From assembly GCF_965660005.1 (NCBI RefSeq), contig NZ_CBFHYF010000030.1, positions 1-22,286 of the forward strand: a DNA stretch of 22,286 bases. Reading direction: 5' to 3'. The notes beneath the pieces were generated by a model. The model saw nothing but the letters and a program-made list of their open reading frames with translations. It made no database searches and was not told the origin of the DNA. Shown here piece by piece: positions 1 to 8,398 of this stretch. The position numbers and the translations under genes are program-made. This DNA comes from Porticoccus sp965660005 (lineage in GTDB: Bacteria; Pseudomonadota; Gammaproteobacteria; Pseudomonadales; Porticoccaceae). Every line of letters begins with the position of its first letter. Position 1 is the first letter of the stretch.

Positions 1-1649
1 GATTCTTCAAGCCACGCCAGCAACCCCGGATCGAGATTGTCCGGCAGATAGCGGGGCAGATAGCGGGTGTGGCTGTCCCGAATCCCCAGCAGCAGATACA
101 TCTCCGGTTCTGACTCTGGCTTGCCGATGGGGATATCGAGGTACAGGTGAGCCCTGCCAATGCCCTCCTCGCCACCCATCGCCAACGTGCCACTGGCAAT
201 TTTCAGGGCCCGGTTGTCCGCATCCCAGCGCCAGCGCACCTGCCCCCGAAAGCTGCTGTGTTCCATGTAATCGTCAAAAACTTGCGGGTAATGAATGGCG
301 AAGCCGTTCTGGCTGTCCAGCTCAAGCAAGCCGCTGTGGTTGGTGGCTTCAATATACCCATTAATCTGACGACTGGCCGGTGCGCCCCGCCAGGAGGAAA
401 TGGCGAGATCGCTGAGGTTGGCACGCAGGTTAACTTTTGTCTGCCGATCATTGAGCAACAGGTCCAGATGTGCATTGCGCAGTGAACCGGCAGGCTGTAA
501 TTCACCGAGCGCCTCAAGCACAGAGGCGGGTGCCAGACCGGTTTTTGCGAGAATGTCGTCTACCAGAGATAAATTGATCTGGCTTACCGCCACCGATCCT
601 TCACCCCAACTGGCACCCACCTTTTGCAGATAATTGATCGTCAATGGCTCAATCGAGAGAGTCCCCCAATCGAAATCCAGATTTTGCAGACGCAACCCCC
701 AGTTTTCACCGGGTTTGAACCAACCGGTCAGGTCGGTACTGAAACGGGTCAGTGGCTCGACATCCTCCACCCAGTTCAGGGGTATTTCAGCAGCGGAAAG
801 TCGGCCTTTCAGCATCGCCGGGCCACCTCCCCGCATATCGATCCAGATATCGCCCTCGATATCTGTTCTTATATCGCCAACTCGATCTACCGCCTCCGGG
901 AACCATCCCTTGGCCAGAGCGCTGAGGGAACCACTGAAGTCGATACGATTGATTTTCAGGTAAGCGGCGACACTGAGATCGCCCATGTCCCGGTGGTCAC
1001 CCCGAGCCTCGACAATCAGCTCGGCAACCGGAGTGTGCCCTGCCAGACTCAAACCGGCCAGCAGGCGATGAAAACTGCCCTGGTTCTCCAGCAGGATATC
1101 CCGCGCCTCGACTCCAGCCTCGGTACCAGAGTAAAACAGCAGATTGGCCGCCACCTTGCCAACACCGGCGATATTGCTGTCGAGCAGCATATCCAGCAGC
1201 GCCGTACTATCCGCCGTCTGTCGATCTTGCCGGGGCAAACCCGCAACCCGCCAGTGCCCCTCGGCATCTTCAGTCAGCGTCAGTGCCACGTCACCAATCC
1301 ACAGCTCACTCAACACCAGCTGGCGGGCAAAAAGCGTTTTGAGAATATCCACTTCCAGGGTAATCCGGTCGACGGATACGGCCGGCTGTTGGCCCCCATC
1401 GCCAAACAGCTTCAGGTCAAGTGCGGTGATACGGGGCTTAAGCCGCTGCCAGTCACCCAGTAATTGCCCGGTTTCAACCTGCATGGCGAGTTGTTCAGAG
1501 ACAAAGAAATTGATTTGGGTACGATAGTTATCGAGGTTGACAATGGCCTCGCGTCCGAGGGATACCAGTAATGCGATCGAGATCACCGTCAGGGCTGCTG
1601 CCAGCAACAACCGCCTGGCAATCGATTTCAGCACTCGCGTTGCTTTCAA
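1..1649 (-). CDS. yhdP: YhdP family AsmA-like envelope protein, N-terminal part (3' end outside window)
   Basis: This frame is open from 1649 to the window edge, giving about 549 residues with no stop. I chose the TTG at 1649 because AGGAG lies 7 bases upstream and the peptide then begins with a basic stretch and one membrane segment (about residues 13-31, LLLAAALTVISIALLVSLG). The rest is a long beta-rich, low-cysteine chain with the look of AsmA/DUF3971 proteins. In E. coli YhdP is a very large inner-membrane-anchored periplasmic protein implicated in phospholipid transport to the outer membrane. It sits directly downstream of rng there and in Pseudomonas, as it does here after a gap of about 209 bases. 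That gap suggests it may have its own promoter, but I saw no convincing one. The assignment rests on synteny plus the overall sequence character. The C-terminal half cannot be judged. Confidence 0.85.
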   Translation of the reverse strand, partial: MKATRVLKSIARRLLLAAALTVISIALLVSLGREAIVNLDNYRTQINFFVSEQLAMQVETGQLLGDWQRLKPRITALDLKLFGDGGQQPAVSVDRITLEVDILKTLFARQLVLSELWIGDVALTLTEDAEGHWRVAGLPRQDRQTADSTALLDMLLDSNIAGVGKVAANLLFYSGTEAGVEARDILLENQGSFHRLLAGLSLAGHTPVAELIVEARGDHRDMGDLSVAAYLKINRIDFSGSLSALAKGWFPEAVDRVGDIRTDIEGDIWIDMRGGGPAMLKGRLSAAEIPLNWVEDVEPLTRFSTDLTGWFKPGENWGLRLQNLDFDWGTLSIEPLTINYLQKVGASWGEGSVAVSQINLSLVDDILAKTGLAPASVLEALGELQPAGSLRNAHLDLLLNDRQTKVNLRANLSDLAISSWRGAPASRQINGYIEATNHSGLLELDSQNGFAIHYPQVFDDYMEHSSFRGQVRWRWDADNRALKIASGTLAMGGEEGIGRAHLYLDIPIGKPESEPEMYLLLGIRDSHTRYLPRYLPDNLDPGLLAWLEE

Positions 1650-1858
1650 AACCCGCTCCTGACAAGGGCGCTCATTCGATGACTGGGCACGTTAACGATT
1701 CAACTCGATGGACTAACAGCGGAGCACAACAGTGCCGCGTGATACATTGCACTCATGGCACGTTTAACAATCGGCAGCAGGGCTCCGACAGCCATAATAC
1801 GCGAGCCACCCCTAAATAAAAATCCGGCACGCCATCCGACTCATCCCGACACAGCTTG

Positions 1859-3322
1859 CTAAACGGGAATGATGTCATATTGTTCCTGGTTGTACATTGT
1901 CTCTACCTGAAACTGTATGGATCGGCCAATATATTTCTCCAGACCCGCCACATAATTTGACTCTTCATCCAGCAACCGATCTATTACCACTGACGCCGCC
2001 AGCACCAGGAATGACTGGCATTCAAAGGTACGGGCCTCGCGAAGAATTTCCCGCAAGAGATCATAACAGACGGTTTCCACCGACCGCAGTGTGCCCCTGC
2101 CATCGCAGACCGGACAGGCCACACAAAGAGTATGCCCCAGACTCGCACTGATCCGCTTGCGGGTCATTTCCACCAGACCAAGTTCGGACACGGTGACCAC
2201 GGCGGTTTTGGCACGGTCACGGGACAAAGCCTTATCCAATGCCCGCATCACCTGACGACGATGCTCTGCATCCTGCATATCAATAAAGTCGATAATGATA
2301 ATACCGCCCAGATTTCTCAACCGCAGCTGACGTGCGATGCTGTAGGCGGCCTCCAGGTTGGTCTTGAAAATGGTTTCTTCCAGATTGCGGTGACCGACAA
2401 ATGCCCCGGTATTCACATCCACGGTGGTCATTGCCTCGGTCTGCTCGATCACCAGTGAGCCCCCGGACTTCAGTGGGACCTTTTTGTCCAGCGCACGGCT
2501 GATTTCATCCTCGACACCAAACAGATAAAACAGTGGCCGCTCATCCGTGTAATACTCAATCATCGACGTCATGTCGGAATTGAACTGCCCGGTAAACGCC
2601 ACCAGTTTGTTGAACACTTCACGGGAATCCACCCTGACTTTCTCGACCTGTAGTTGCCCCATATCCCGTATGGCCCGAAGGTACAGCGGCAGGTCTTCAT
2701 ATACGATCCCCGGTGCAACAACTCCCTTGGCTGCTTTTTCTACAGAAACCCAGAGCTGTTGTAAAAATGCCACCTCGCGATTCAGCTCCGATGCCTCAAC
2801 ACCCTCCGCCGAAGTGCGGATAATATAGCCACCGGTGCTGTCGGATTGCAGCAGTATGGCATCGAGATCAGAGCGCAATCGCTGCCGCTCCTGTTCTTCG
2901 CCAATGCGCCGTGAAATACCCCCGTGATCCACAGCGGGCATATGGACCAGCAATCTTGAAGAGAGTGTCAGGCGGGTCGAGAGACGGGCGCCTTTACTGC
3001 TGATCGGATTTTTGATCACCTGCACCAACAATGACTGGCCCTCGCGAAGATACAGGCGAATATCCGGGCTACTGCTGGCACCGGGGTGAGCCTGAGGGCG
3101 GAGAATATCGTCCACATGAATAAATCCGGCCTTGTCGAGCCCAATATCGACAAAAGCCGCCTGCATACCGGGAAGCACCCGTACCACCTTGCCTTTATAA
3201 ATATTGCCCACAGGCCCACGGCTTAGAGTGCGCTCAATACTGACTTCCTGCAGTACGCCGTTCTCCACCAGTGCTACCCGCGATTCCATCGGCGTGATAT
3301 TGATCAGAATTTCCGTACTCAT
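1859..3322 (-). CDS. rng: Ribonuclease G
   Basis: RNase G is an endoribonuclease of the RNase E/G family that matures the 16S rRNA 5' end and takes part in mRNA decay. The product is 487 aa, close to the 489 aa of E. coli. It begins MSTEILINITP, like the E. coli protein. An S1-like RNA-binding region is seen near residues 39-110 (GNIYKGKVVRVLPGMQAAF). The two metal-binding catalytic aspartates are D302 (TVDVNTG) and D345 (IIIIDFIDM). The Zn-link is C403-PV-C406. An in-frame GTG lies at 3334, but GGAGAG is placed correctly for the ATG at 3322, and that ATG overlaps the maf stop as ATGA, which suggests translational coupling. It lies in the mre-maf-rng-yhdP block. Certainty is high. Confidence 0.96.
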   Translation of the reverse strand: MSTEILINITPMESRVALVENGVLQEVSIERTLSRGPVGNIYKGKVVRVLPGMQAAFVDIGLDKAGFIHVDDILRPQAHPGASSSPDIRLYLREGQSLLVQVIKNPISSKGARLSTRLTLSSRLLVHMPAVDHGGISRRIGEEQERQRLRSDLDAILLQSDSTGGYIIRTSAEGVEASELNREVAFLQQLWVSVEKAAKGVVAPGIVYEDLPLYLRAIRDMGQLQVEKVRVDSREVFNKLVAFTGQFNSDMTSMIEYYTDERPLFYLFGVEDEISRALDKKVPLKSGGSLVIEQTEAMTTVDVNTGAFVGHRNLEETIFKTNLEAAYSIARQLRLRNLGGIIIIDFIDMQDAEHRRQVMRALDKALSRDRAKTAVVTVSELGLVEMTRKRISASLGHTLCVACPVCDGRGTLRSVETVCYDLLREILREARTFECQSFLVLAASVVIDRLLDEESNYVAGLEKYIGRSIQFQVETMYNQEQYDIIPV

Positions 3323-3912
3323 GTTTCTCTCCACCAGGCGACATCAAAAGCCCGGAGCAACTGGCAGGTTTCCGCCAGGGGCAGACCCACAACACTGGAA
3401 TAACTGCCCTGAATCGCTGTCACAAATACCCCGCCCAGTCCCTGTATGGCGTAGGCGCCGGCTTTGTCTACCGGTTCGCCGGTCTGCCAATAACGCTCAC
3501 ATTCTTCTGCCGACAGGGGCCTGAAGGTGACCTGTGTTTCAGAGCAACGCAACAATTGCCGCTCACCCGCCACCATGGCCACCGCAGACAGCACTTGATG
3601 CGTCTTACCCGACAGGCGATGCAACATGGATAATGCCTGCTCGCGATCTGCGGGTTTACCAAAAATATCCGACCCAGCTACCACCGCAGTGTCGGCACCC
3701 AACACCGGCACACCCGACAAAGGGCTGACAAGCCAGCCCCTGCGGGCTTTTTCCAGCGCAATTCGTTGCACATAGGTCATCGCGGGTTCACCGGGGAGAA
3801 CGGACTCATCCACGTCGACCGGCGCGACAAGAAACCGGCAACCAATCTGACGCAACAGGTCAGCCCGGCGGGGAGAGGCAGAGGCGAGTACGAAATCAGC
3901 CTGTAATTGCAT
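3319..3912 (-). CDS. maf: Maf/YhdE-type nucleoside triphosphate pyrophosphatase (dTTP/UTP)
   Basis: Maf proteins hydrolyse non-canonical or selected nucleoside triphosphates to the monophosphate. The YhdE branch prefers dTTP and UTP and acts as a house-cleaning enzyme that can restrain division. The 197-aa product has the family signatures in order: the phosphate-binding SASPRRADLL near residue 11, EKARRG near 54, GADTAVV with the likely catalytic D74, LSGKTHQVLSAVA, DKAGAYAIQGLGG, and the closing GSYSSVVGLPLAET. The synteny (mreD upstream, rng downstream) favours the YhdE type over YceF. The longer reading would start at TTG 3918. The ATG at 3912 has GGTGA upstream and fits the usual N-terminus better. 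It is about 43 bases after mreD and overlaps rng by 4 bases. Confidence 0.95.
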   Translation of the reverse strand: MQLQADFVLASASPRRADLLRQIGCRFLVAPVDVDESVLPGEPAMTYVQRIALEKARRGWLVSPLSGVPVLGADTAVVAGSDIFGKPADREQALSMLHRLSGKTHQVLSAVAMVAGERQLLRCSETQVTFRPLSAEECERYWQTGEPVDKAGAYAIQGLGGVFVTAIQGSYSSVVGLPLAETCQLLRAFDVAWWRET

Positions 3913-3955
3913 AGTCAAATCACCGGTCAGAACAGGTCACCCGGAGCAGCAGGAT

Positions 3956-4465
3956 TCATGGGTCGTGAGAAATCTCTTCCTCGCCCCAGCGAGTCCAGTG
4001 CAAACGGCCCAGGAGGATCGCCAACACCGGCCAGAACAGCATCGACGACAGTGCCGGAGCAAGCCGCACTCCACCCTGCCAGTCGGCACGGAGCATCGAC
4101 GTAAGCACGTAAACCAGGCACTGGCTCAAGGCCACCAGCAATAGCACCAGTACGGCCTGATGCCCCAGCCTGAAATGCCGCATGCGTTGCTGCAACAACA
4201 GCAGAATACAGGCGCAGACCGCAAACACCATCGCATGCCGACCAATCAGGTCACCAACCACAAGATCCAGCGCCAAACCGCACAACCAGGCAAAACCAAT
4301 CCCGTGCAGAAGCGAACGGCGAAACAACCAGTAACAGACGGTCAGCAAAACAAACTGGGGGCGCCATTGGGCGGCATCGGCGGAGAGTGGCAGCATCTGC
4401 AACAGGATTGCAATCAGTACGGTAAGCGCACTCCAGATATAAACTGACGGGCTACCTTGCTCCAC
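3956..4465 (-). CDS. mreD: Rod shape-determining protein MreD
   Basis: MreD is a small inner-membrane partner of MreC in the elongasome that directs lateral wall synthesis. The chosen start is the GTG at 4465, giving 169 aa (E. coli 162). GGAGG lies 6 bases upstream inside the end of mreC, so the two genes overlap by 14 bases and are probably translationally coupled. An upstream ATG at 4528 would add 21 residues lying wholly inside mreC and is less likely. The chain shows about five hydrophobic segments, including SALTVLIAILLQMLPL near the start, FAVCACILLLL and AVLVLLLVALSQCLVYVLT. The sequence is poorly conserved in this family, so the call depends mostly on position between mreC and maf together with size and hydrophobicity. 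Confidence 0.92.
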   Translation of the reverse strand: MEQGSPSVYIWSALTVLIAILLQMLPLSADAAQWRPQFVLLTVCYWLFRRSLLHGIGFAWLCGLALDLVVGDLIGRHAMVFAVCACILLLLQQRMRHFRLGHQAVLVLLLVALSQCLVYVLTSMLRADWQGGVRLAPALSSMLFWPVLAILLGRLHWTRWGEEEISHDP

Positions 4466-5306
4466 CCTGATCCTCCCCCAATCTCTCAGTGGCGGAAAAT
4501 ACCAACAGGAGATGTCGGCTGCGATCAATTTTTGCCGAAGGGGTCAACGTCACCTCCAGGTAAGCCTGACCCGGCAACACCCGTACAGAGGTCACGATAC
4601 CCACCGGGTAACCAGACGGGAAACGGCCATCCAGCCCGGAGCTGACCAACTGATCGCCCTCTTCTATATCCGTACTGTTGGCCACATAGCGAAGTGACAG
4701 CTTGCCGTAATCGCTCATCCCTTCGGCAATAGAACGCACACCATTGCGCAACACCTGCACTGGCAGGGCATGGGTGCTGTCAGTGATCAGTAACACCTTG
4801 CTACTGCTGCGGTAAACCTCAATCACCTGCCCCATCAAACCATCGGCACCGAGCACCGGCTGGCCCACATAGACATCATGATCTTCACCGCGATCGATAA
4901 TAATGGTATGCCGGGTAGGGTCTGGCGGAATGCCGACCAACTCCGTCACCACGACGCTGTCCTGCAGCATCTCGGTGGCACTCAACAGATTGCGCAAGCG
5001 CACATTTTCCGCAGTGACTTCCGCCATCCGCTGCATGCGGGCCTTGTAAATCAGTAACTCGGTGCGCAACTGCTCGTTGTTTTCCTTCAGCTCCCGACGT
5101 GCCACTACCGTTTCCTGCCCATACTCACTCAAACGGGCCGGAATATTCGCCACCCAGTAAAGCGGCACGGTGACTTCCGCCAGCCATCGTTGCGCAGGTT
5201 TTAGCCAGGGGGTGAAACTGTCGACAAACAGGAGAAAAAGCCCAAGGGCAACCAGTAACAGCAAGCGCTGCACTGGTGATGAGCCTTTGGAAAACAGATT
5301 TTTGAT
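4452..5306 (-). CDS. mreC: Rod shape-determining protein MreC (apparent non-standard start)
   Basis: MreC is a bitopic membrane protein with a periplasmic coiled coil and beta domain that links MreB to the wall-synthesis enzymes. One TM segment (LLLLVALGLFLLFVDSF) is followed by a coiled-coil stretch (RRELKENNEQLRTELLIYKA) and the beta domain with VLLITDSTHALPVQVLRNGVRS and GLDGRFPSGYPVGIVTSV. The first ATG/GTG/TTG in frame is GTG 5273, which would remove the usual cytoplasmic N-terminus. The open frame continues upstream as IKNLFSKGSSP, which aligns with E. coli MKPIFSRGPS, so the ATG of relatives corresponds to an ATC at 5306. GGGG sits 7 bases before it. Rare ATC initiation, or a base lost in the sequence, are both possible. 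From GTG 5273 the protein is 273 aa; from 5306 it is 284 aa. Gene identity is secure, the start is not. Confidence 0.93.
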   Translation of the reverse strand: MKNLFSKGSSPVQRLLLLVALGLFLLFVDSFTPWLKPAQRWLAEVTVPLYWVANIPARLSEYGQETVVARRELKENNEQLRTELLIYKARMQRMAEVTAENVRLRNLLSATEMLQDSVVVTELVGIPPDPTRHTIIIDRGEDHDVYVGQPVLGADGLMGQVIEVYRSSSKVLLITDSTHALPVQVLRNGVRSIAEGMSDYGKLSLRYVANSTDIEEGDQLVSSGLDGRFPSGYPVGIVTSVRVLPGQAYLEVTLTPSAKIDRSRHLLLVFSATERLGEDQGGAR

Positions 5307-5361
5307 TGCAACACCCCTTATTGTTATTGGTGATCTGGGGTCTGAGCCAGTAAATACCCTG

Positions 5362-6396
5362 TCAGGATGACATCACATCCATACTGCGTTTATCCATCAT
5401 GTCCAGCGCCTTGCCACCGCCACGGGCAACACAGGTCAGGGGATCCTCGGCAACAATCACCGGCAGTCCGGTTTCATGGATGATCAGCCGGTCCAGATCG
5501 CAGAGCAGCGCACCACCACCGGTCAGCACAATACCGGTTTCGGCAATATCCGAGGCAAGTTCCGGGGGCGATTGCTCCAACACCCGTTTAACCGCCTGGA
5601 CAATCGCAGCAAGCGGCTCCTGCAGGGCTTCGAGAATCTCGTCACTGTTGAGCTGAAACTGTTTCGGCACGCCTTCCGCCAGATTCCGGCCGCGCACATC
5701 GATCTCGCGAACCTCACCGGCCGGATAGGCACTGCCGATATCCATCTTGATGCGTTCAGCGGTGCTGTCACCTATCACACTGCCGTATTTGCGGCGTACA
5801 TAGTTGCTGATCGATTCGTCAAACCGGTCACCACCAATACGAATGGAATCCGAGAACACCACACCGTTCAGGGACAGAATGGCAATTTCAGTGGTACCAC
5901 CACCAATATCCACCACCATGGAACCGCACGCTTCATCCACCGGCATACCTGCACCGATCGCTGCCGCCATCGGCTCCTCGATCAGGAACACTTCACGAGC
6001 CCCGGCACTGTAGGCAGATTCACGAATTGCACGTTTTTCCACTTCGGTGGCCATGCAGGGCACACAAATGAGCACCCGGGGGCTCGGCGGAATCAGGCTG
6101 TGGGAGTGCACTTTCTTGATAAAGTGCTGGAGCATTTTTTCGGTGACCTGAAAATCGGCGATCACCCCGTCCTTCATCGGGCGGATCGCTATAATATTGC
6201 CCGGTGTGCGGCCCAACATGCGTTTCGCTTCGACACCCACCGCCTCGACAATTTTCTGACCCTGATGATGGCGGATGGCCACAACCGAAGGCTCATTCAG
6301 AACGATGCCTTTTTCCCGAACATAAATCAGCGTATTTGCGGTACCCAGATCGATCGACAGATCATTTGAAAAAATACCGCGCAATCTTTTTAGCAT
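5362..6396 (-). CDS. mreB: Rod shape-determining actin homologue MreB
   Basis: MreB is the bacterial actin that forms membrane-bound filaments guiding lateral peptidoglycan synthesis. The 344-aa product matches the family along its length (E. coli 347). It shows the membrane-binding N-terminus MLKRLRGIFSNDLSIDLGTANTL, whose last part is the phosphate-1 loop, then EPSVVAIR, RTPGNIIAIRPMKDGVIADF, the phosphate-2 loop VVDIGGGTTEIA near residue 165, and the adenosine motif IVLTGGGALL near 288. The ATG at 6396 has AAGG 8-9 bases upstream. It is first in the leftward block, about 55 bases ahead of mreC, and is divergent from gatC across a 244-base spacer with a 12-bp inverted repeat. Nothing appears degraded. 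Confidence 0.98.
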   Translation of the reverse strand: MLKRLRGIFSNDLSIDLGTANTLIYVREKGIVLNEPSVVAIRHHQGQKIVEAVGVEAKRMLGRTPGNIIAIRPMKDGVIADFQVTEKMLQHFIKKVHSHSLIPPSPRVLICVPCMATEVEKRAIRESAYSAGAREVFLIEEPMAAAIGAGMPVDEACGSMVVDIGGGTTEIAILSLNGVVFSDSIRIGGDRFDESISNYVRRKYGSVIGDSTAERIKMDIGSAYPAGEVREIDVRGRNLAEGVPKQFQLNSDEILEALQEPLAAIVQAVKRVLEQSPPELASDIAETGIVLTGGGALLCDLDRLIIHETGLPVIVAEDPLTCVARGGGKALDMMDKRSMDVMSS

Positions 6397-6449
6397 TTAC
6401 TTTTACCTTATGGGCCACTCTTAATGCCTGCACTGGCTGGCTGGTGGCG

Positions 6450-6499
6450 CTTAAATCTTGCGACTGTACCAATCACGACTATCCAGGGCAAGATTTAAG
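6450..6499. repeat. Perfect 12-bp inverted repeat in the mreB/gatC divergent spacer
   Basis: CTTAAATCTTGC at 6450-6461 is the exact reverse complement of GCAAGATTTAAG at 6488-6499, with 26 bases between the arms. It lies 54-103 bases upstream of the mreB start and about 140 bases before gatC. It is not followed by a T run on either strand that would make a clear terminator. It could be a protein-binding site or a hairpin in the mreB leader. The function is inferred only from position. Confidence 0.7.
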
Positions 6500-6640
6500 T
6501 CGTTGATCCCCGTACAAAATCACCCCAGAAACACTCTTACGGAGTACCCCTGCGGCAACGGATGTGATAACTTACGCCCCTCATTTTGTCAGACCAAAAT
6601 CAGGCACTGACAGTCTCTGTTCACAGCGCAGAATCATAAC

Positions 6641-6928
6641 ATGACTATCGAACGTGCAGACATCGAAAAGCTCGCAGAATTGGCGCGCATCGAACTCAAT
6701 GAAGCCACTATCACAGAAACCACCCGCAGTATTGCGGATGTGCTGGCACTGGTGGACCAATTGCAGGCCGCTGACACCGAGGGTGTCACCCCCATGGCCC
6801 ACCCCACCGACGCAGTACAACGCCTGCGGCCGGATGTGGTCACTGAAACCAACCAGCGCGAGGCATTTCAGGCCATCGCCCCCGCCGTCGAAGGGGGCCT
6901 TTATCTGGTTCCCAAAGTCATTGACTGA
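6641..6928 (+). CDS. gatC: Asp-tRNA(Asn)/Glu-tRNA(Gln) amidotransferase subunit GatC
   Basis: GatC is the small stabilising subunit of the GatCAB amidotransferase, which converts mischarged Glu-tRNA(Gln) and/or Asp-tRNA(Asn) to the amide forms. The 95-aa product has the normal family length and features: an N-terminal helix pair with DIEKLAELARIEL, then the extended segment with GVTPMAHPTDAVQRLRPD, ending with EGGLYLVPKVID. It is the first gene of gatCAB, 15 bases ahead of gatA. No clear Shine-Dalgarno precedes the ATG. Its presence implies that this organism uses transamidation for at least one of the two amide aminoacyl-tRNAs; which one cannot be told from the window. Confidence 0.96.
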   Translation: MTIERADIEKLAELARIELNEATITETTRSIADVLALVDQLQAADTEGVTPMAHPTDAVQRLRPDVVTETNQREAFQAIAPAVEGGLYLVPKVID

Positions 6929-6943
6929 GGACGCTCGCAAGCC

Positions 6944-8398
6944 ATGCATAACAAAACCCTCGCAGAGATCATTGCCGGCCTGAACAGCGGGGCCTTTTCC
7001 AGTGTGGAAATCACCGGCCACCTGCTGAACCGCATCCGGCAACTGGATCCACAATACAACAGCTTTATTACAGTGACTGGCGAGGCCGCCCTGGCCAGCG
7101 CGGAAGCTGCCGATCGACAGCGCGCCAGTGGCAGCGCACCGCTGTTCTGCGGCGTGCCGATTGCGCACAAGGACATCTTCTGCACCAATGGTGTGCGCAC
7201 CAGTTGCGGTTCAAAAATGCTCGACAACTTCGTGCCGCCCTACGATGCCACTGTGGTCGAGAATTTTGCCCGGGCCGGGGCGGTGATTCTGGGCAAGACC
7301 AATATGGACGAGTTCGCGATGGGCTCCTCCAACGAAACCAGCTATTACGGGCCAGTCAAAAACCCCTGGGATGTCAATACTGTACCCGGTGGCTCCTCAG
7401 GAGGCTCAGCCGCGGCACTGGCTGCCCGCCTGACACCCGGCGCCACCGCCACCGATACCGGTGGTTCGATTCGCCAACCCGCCGCACTGTGCGGCGTCAC
7501 CGGTCTGAAGCCCACCTATGGCCGGGTATCGCGCTGGGGCATGATCGCCTTTGCCTCCAGTCTCGATCAGGCAGGGCCCATGGCCCGCAGCGCCGAGGAC
7601 TGCGCGCTGATGCTCAACGTCATGGCCAGTTTCGACCCCAGGGACTCCACCTCCATTGACCGGGAAGTGCCCGACTATACAGCCGGCCTGAACAAACCGC
7701 TGAACGGCCTGAAAATCGGCATTCCCAAGGAGTATTTCGGTGAAGGACTCAACCCCGGCACTGAACAGGCAGTGCGCGAGGCGCTGGCCGAATACGAGAA
7801 ACAGGGCGCCATCCTGGTGGAGATCAGTCTGCCCCACTCCCATCTGGCGGTGCCAGCCTACTATGTGATTGCTCCCGCCGAGGCCTCCGCCAACCTGTCG
7901 CGTTTCGACGGGGTGCGCTACGGTTACCGTTGCGAAGACCCGAAAGACCTGCGCGACCTGTACATGCGCACCCGCGGCGAAGGTTTTGGCGACGAAGTGA
8001 AGCGCCGCATTCTGGTGGGGGCCTACTGTCTGTCCGCTGGTTATTACGATGCCTATTACCGCAAGGCACAGCAGGTGCGCCGCCTGATCAAACAGGATTT
8101 TGTCGACGCCTTCGCAAAGGTGGATGTGATCATGGGACCCACCTCGCCCTCGCCCGCTTTTGCCTTTGGTGCCAAGGGCAACGACCCGGTAGCCATGTAT
8201 CTGGAAGATGTTTTCACCATTGCCACCAATCTGGCAGGCCTGCCCGGCATGTCCCTGCCCTGCGGTTTTGTGGACAACAGGCCGGTAGGCTTGCAGATTA
8301 TCGGCAACTATTTTGATGAGGGCCTGATGTTGAATGCCGCATACCAGTTCCAGCGGGCCACCGACTGGCACCAGCACACCCCGGAGGGCCTTGCATAA
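6944..8398 (+). CDS. gatA: Asp-tRNA(Asn)/Glu-tRNA(Gln) amidotransferase subunit GatA
   Basis: GatA is the glutaminase subunit of GatCAB. It is an amidase-signature enzyme that frees ammonia from glutamine and channels it to GatB. The product is 484 aa, the usual length. The Ser-cisSer-Lys catalytic set is visible: K76 in VPIAHKDIFC, S151 in VPGGSSGGSAAAL and S175 in TDTGGSIRQPAALCGV. The conserved NMDEFAMGSSNE segment precedes them. The gene shares one base with gatB (TAATG at 8396-8400), typical of coupled translation. A large minus-strand frame inside it is a shadow. Certainty is very high. Confidence 0.98.
   Translation: MHNKTLAEIIAGLNSGAFSSVEITGHLLNRIRQLDPQYNSFITVTGEAALASAEAADRQRASGSAPLFCGVPIAHKDIFCTNGVRTSCGSKMLDNFVPPYDATVVENFARAGAVILGKTNMDEFAMGSSNETSYYGPVKNPWDVNTVPGGSSGGSAAALAARLTPGATATDTGGSIRQPAALCGVTGLKPTYGRVSRWGMIAFASSLDQAGPMARSAEDCALMLNVMASFDPRDSTSIDREVPDYTAGLNKPLNGLKIGIPKEYFGEGLNPGTEQAVREALAEYEKQGAILVEISLPHSHLAVPAYYVIAPAEASANLSRFDGVRYGYRCEDPKDLRDLYMRTRGEGFGDEVKRRILVGAYCLSAGYYDAYYRKAQQVRRLIKQDFVDAFAKVDVIMGPTSPSPAFAFGAKGNDPVAMYLEDVFTIATNLAGLPGMSLPCGFVDNRPVGLQIIGNYFDEGLMLNAAYQFQRATDWHQHTPEGLA

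Noticed and set aside
624..1463. Long plus-strand reading frame of 279 codons
   Set aside because: It is the shadow of yhdP on the opposite strand. The minus frame is open across the full 1649 bases and begins with a ribosome site and membrane anchor.
1650..1858. Terminator or promoter between rng and yhdP
   Set aside because: A short T run follows a GC-rich stretch, but no stem pairs well, and TATTAT has no -35 at a proper distance.
5476..6369. Plus-strand reading frame of 297 codons, histidine- and threonine-rich
   Set aside because: It is antisense to mreB, which is unmistakable; the composition is that of a mirrored gene.
6581..7168. Minus-strand frame of 195 codons across gatC and the start of gatA
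   Set aside because: It is a mirror of two certain genes and shows no family motifs.
7406..8377. Minus-strand reading frame of 323 codons
   Set aside because: It is antisense to gatA, whose catalytic motifs are intact; the frame has no ribosome site.
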